Positions 62,683 through 64,000 of a DNA stretch of 64,000 nt are shown here, piece by piece. The position numbers and the translations under genes were made by a program. Below the pieces are notes generated by a model, which was not told the origin of the DNA, searched no databases, and saw only the letters and a list, made by a program, of their open reading frames with translations. Numbering within the stretch: the first letter of the stretch is position 1; the number at the start of each line of letters is the position of its first letter. This DNA comes from Spirochaetae bacterium HGW-Spirochaetae-1 (GTDB lineage: Bacteria > Spirochaetota > UBA4802 > UBA5550), in the NCBI GenBank assembly GCA_002839375.1, contig PGXY01000002.1, positions 42,764-106,763 of the forward strand, given 5' to 3'.

Positions 62683-62799
62683 GGACCGGCCTCTTTTTTC
62701 GTATATCGTTATCGTCTGATGTTTATAATTCAAGATACAATAAAGCAATCATAAAATCGACAAGTATCTGCATTTTTTTTTAGCATCCGGCAGGTGTTG

Positions 62800-64000
62800 T
62801 CATGCCGTGCAGTGCCTGAGGATCGTGTCAGGTATGTGGATATCCCGCTCCTTCAGGAAAGTGTGAAATTGTGCCAGGTCGGCGAAGGGTCGGTGTATGA
62901 TGATATCCGACGCACCCTTTTTGCTTATTCCGGGAATCAGCTCCAGGGCTTTCTGGTGCAGGCTGTTGACGGCAATCGGTGAGGGAAGGGCTATGAGGGA
63001 GCGTTCCCTGTGGCCCGTTACAACGGCATCCTGGAAAGTGTCCAGGGGAAGCTCCACGGGATACTTCACGGTGATGGAGTAGCTGGCTATCTGTTTCGCC
63101 AGGGAATATCCGTCGTGATGCTCCAGAAGCAGGTTGTCAGTCACGAGGGTGCCCGGGGGATAGATGGCTTTCAGCATGGGGATGTCGATGTCGTGCCGTA
63201 TTTTGGCGCGGTAAAACTCGAAGCGGTTGAGGAGCTTCTGCGATGTGCGCTCCCTCTCATTGTAAAGGACCGTTCCCGGGAAAGGAAGGAGTTTCCTGAT
63301 ATTGATTCTTTTGATCAGCAGGCCTTCGTCCCTGATCCGGAGAAGCCACTGGTGATTGATGCTGAAGGTCTCGGCGGTCTCTCCCCTGAGTCCCTGTATG
63401 AGATTGATGCCCGGCAGTATGACGGGGATACCGCCGCGCCTGATGCCGCCTATCTTATTAATGAGCCTGATGACTTCCACCGCCTCTTCACCGGTAACCT
63501 TGAGCCCGTTGTGCGCGATAACGTCAGGATCAAAGGATTCAATTCCCAGGGCCATGGTATCGCCCGGGGTTACGGCGTCGGTGATGGCTTCCAGTATCTG
63601 CGTCGACTCACGGGGAAATCGGGCGATGGTTCCGGGATTTGCGTTGTCGATGTTGAGGACTGATATCAGCCCGCGGTCCCGGCGGTCTTTCAGCTGACGG
63701 AAAAGATCTATGACGGGAGATGGATCGGGCCTGGGAAATCCCATGGAGAATTCACTGAAGGATGTTCCATATTGAAGGATATCGGCCTGCCTGCCCAGCC
63801 TGAAACGGCTCACTCCCGTGGCAATGAGAGAATCGATTTCGGCCAGGATGTCTCCGGCGCGGCGAAATTCAACGGTTTTGAAGAGCCCCTCGGAACAGAA
63901 GGAACAGTGGTTCAGGCGCGGGCATCCCCGGTAGGTTTCCATCTCACAGATGATATGGGGGAAATGGGGATGCATGGCCACTACCGGGGCTCCCAGGACG
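62800..64000 (-). CDS. Radical SAM protein with helix-hairpin-helix end (partial)
   Basis: The frame is open to the right edge, so the N-terminus is missing; about 400 codons are present. The SAM cluster motif is C-x5-C-x2-C in YRGCPRLNHCSFC, a wider first spacing than the usual C-x3-C, as in archaeal-type relatives. The last part (about 60 residues) has a helix-hairpin-helix-like ELIPGISKKGASDIII. Related proteins are about 560 residues and of unknown function; nucleic acid binding is suggested by the end. An in-frame GTG lies at 63981, but the frame continues beyond it. Confidence 0.85.
   Translation of the reverse strand, partial: VLGAPVVAMHPHFPHIICEMETYRGCPRLNHCSFCSEGLFKTVEFRRAGDILAEIDSLIATGVSRFRLGRQADILQYGTSFSEFSMGFPRPDPSPVIDLFRQLKDRRDRGLISVLNIDNANPGTIARFPRESTQILEAITDAVTPGDTMALGIESFDPDVIAHNGLKVTGEEAVEVIRLINKIGGIRRGGIPVILPGINLIQGLRGETAETFSINHQWLLRIRDEGLLIKRINIRKLLPFPGTVLYNERERTSQKLLNRFEFYRAKIRHDIDIPMLKAIYPPGTLVTDNLLLEHHDGYSLAKQIASYSITVKYPVELPLDTFQDAVVTGHRERSLIALPSPIAVNSLHQKALELIPGISKKGASDIIIHRPFADLAQFHTFLKERDIHIPDTILRHCTA

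Overview
The window is 64 kb from a bacterial chromosome. It is densely coded on both strands, with about 51 protein genes and no rRNA, tRNA, insertion sequence, phage gene or CRISPR array that I could see. The content suggests an anaerobic or facultative Gram-negative bacterium with a large signalling repertoire. The anaerobic signs are complete [FeFe]-hydrogenase maturation genes, a glycyl radical enzyme with its activase, 2-hydroxyacyl-CoA dehydratase/benzoyl-CoA reductase-type subunits and several radical SAM proteins. Outer-membrane signs are an OmpA-like protein, lipoproteins and a CsgG-like beta-barrel protein. Several families (a SpoIIE-type phosphatase, a PilZ-like protein loosely recalling a Leptospira family, 7TM-GGDEF and long PAS kinases) would fit Spirochaetota, but no phylogenetic marker is present and that assignment is tentative.

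Layout. 1-3.7 kb: two TetR regulators around an enoyl-CoA hydratase and a nitronate monooxygenase-like flavoprotein. 3.7-6.5 kb: ABC-F ATPase and an endonuclease III-like glycosylase. 6.4-9.7 kb: DUF4143-type ATPase, WG-repeat exported protein and a MntA-HepT toxin-antitoxin pair. 9.7-12 kb: a small protein and a PH/TerB-like AAA+ ATPase in one operon. 12.2-19.4 kb: two-component cluster (REC-PAS-kinase, two receivers, one fused to a degenerate HD-GYP domain, and a 1193-residue 7TM hybrid kinase). 19.6-25.4 kb: hydG and hydE, tail-to-tail with a sensory [FeFe]-hydrogenase/histidine kinase fusion and hydF. 25.7-33.3 kb: central metabolism and housekeeping (pgi, PP2C phosphatase, citrate synthase, OmpA-like protein, CoA-binding protein, thiolase, DnaJ-like protein). 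33.3-35.5 kb: 7TM-GAF-GGDEF cyclase. 35.5-41.5 kb: acyl-CoA ligase / dehydratase-like pair / SDR operon divergent from an IclR regulator. 41.5-42.7 kb: HD-GYP phosphodiesterase. 42.7-48 kb: gntR-glycyl radical enzyme-activase-flavoprotein operon. 48-53 kb: intergenic inverted-repeat element, small membrane protein, Smr-like protein, HAD-like protein and PAS-GGDEF-EAL protein. 53.4-57.6 kb: ECF sigma / anti-sigma / CsgG-like envelope cluster with lipoproteins. 57.7-64 kb: amidase, SlyD, patatin, two small membrane proteins with Arg-Arg/Asp-rich tails around a PilZ-like protein, and a partial radical SAM gene.

How the genes may work together. The three maturases are all present, and the only H-cluster protein here is fused to a histidine kinase, so this locus looks built to sense H2 or redox state, with the neighbouring orphan receivers and hybrid kinase as possible partners. 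The CoA-ligase/dehydratase operon, thiolase, enoyl-CoA hydratase and flavoprotein point to anaerobic acid degradation. At least four genes handle cyclic di-GMP (33.3, 41.6, 50.3 kb, and the degenerate domain at 14.5 kb), and a PilZ-like protein at 61.3 kb could bind it. The sigma/anti-sigma operon has the same CsgG/LpoB-like fold in the anti-sigma factor and in the next gene, which suggests a dedicated envelope-sensing circuit.
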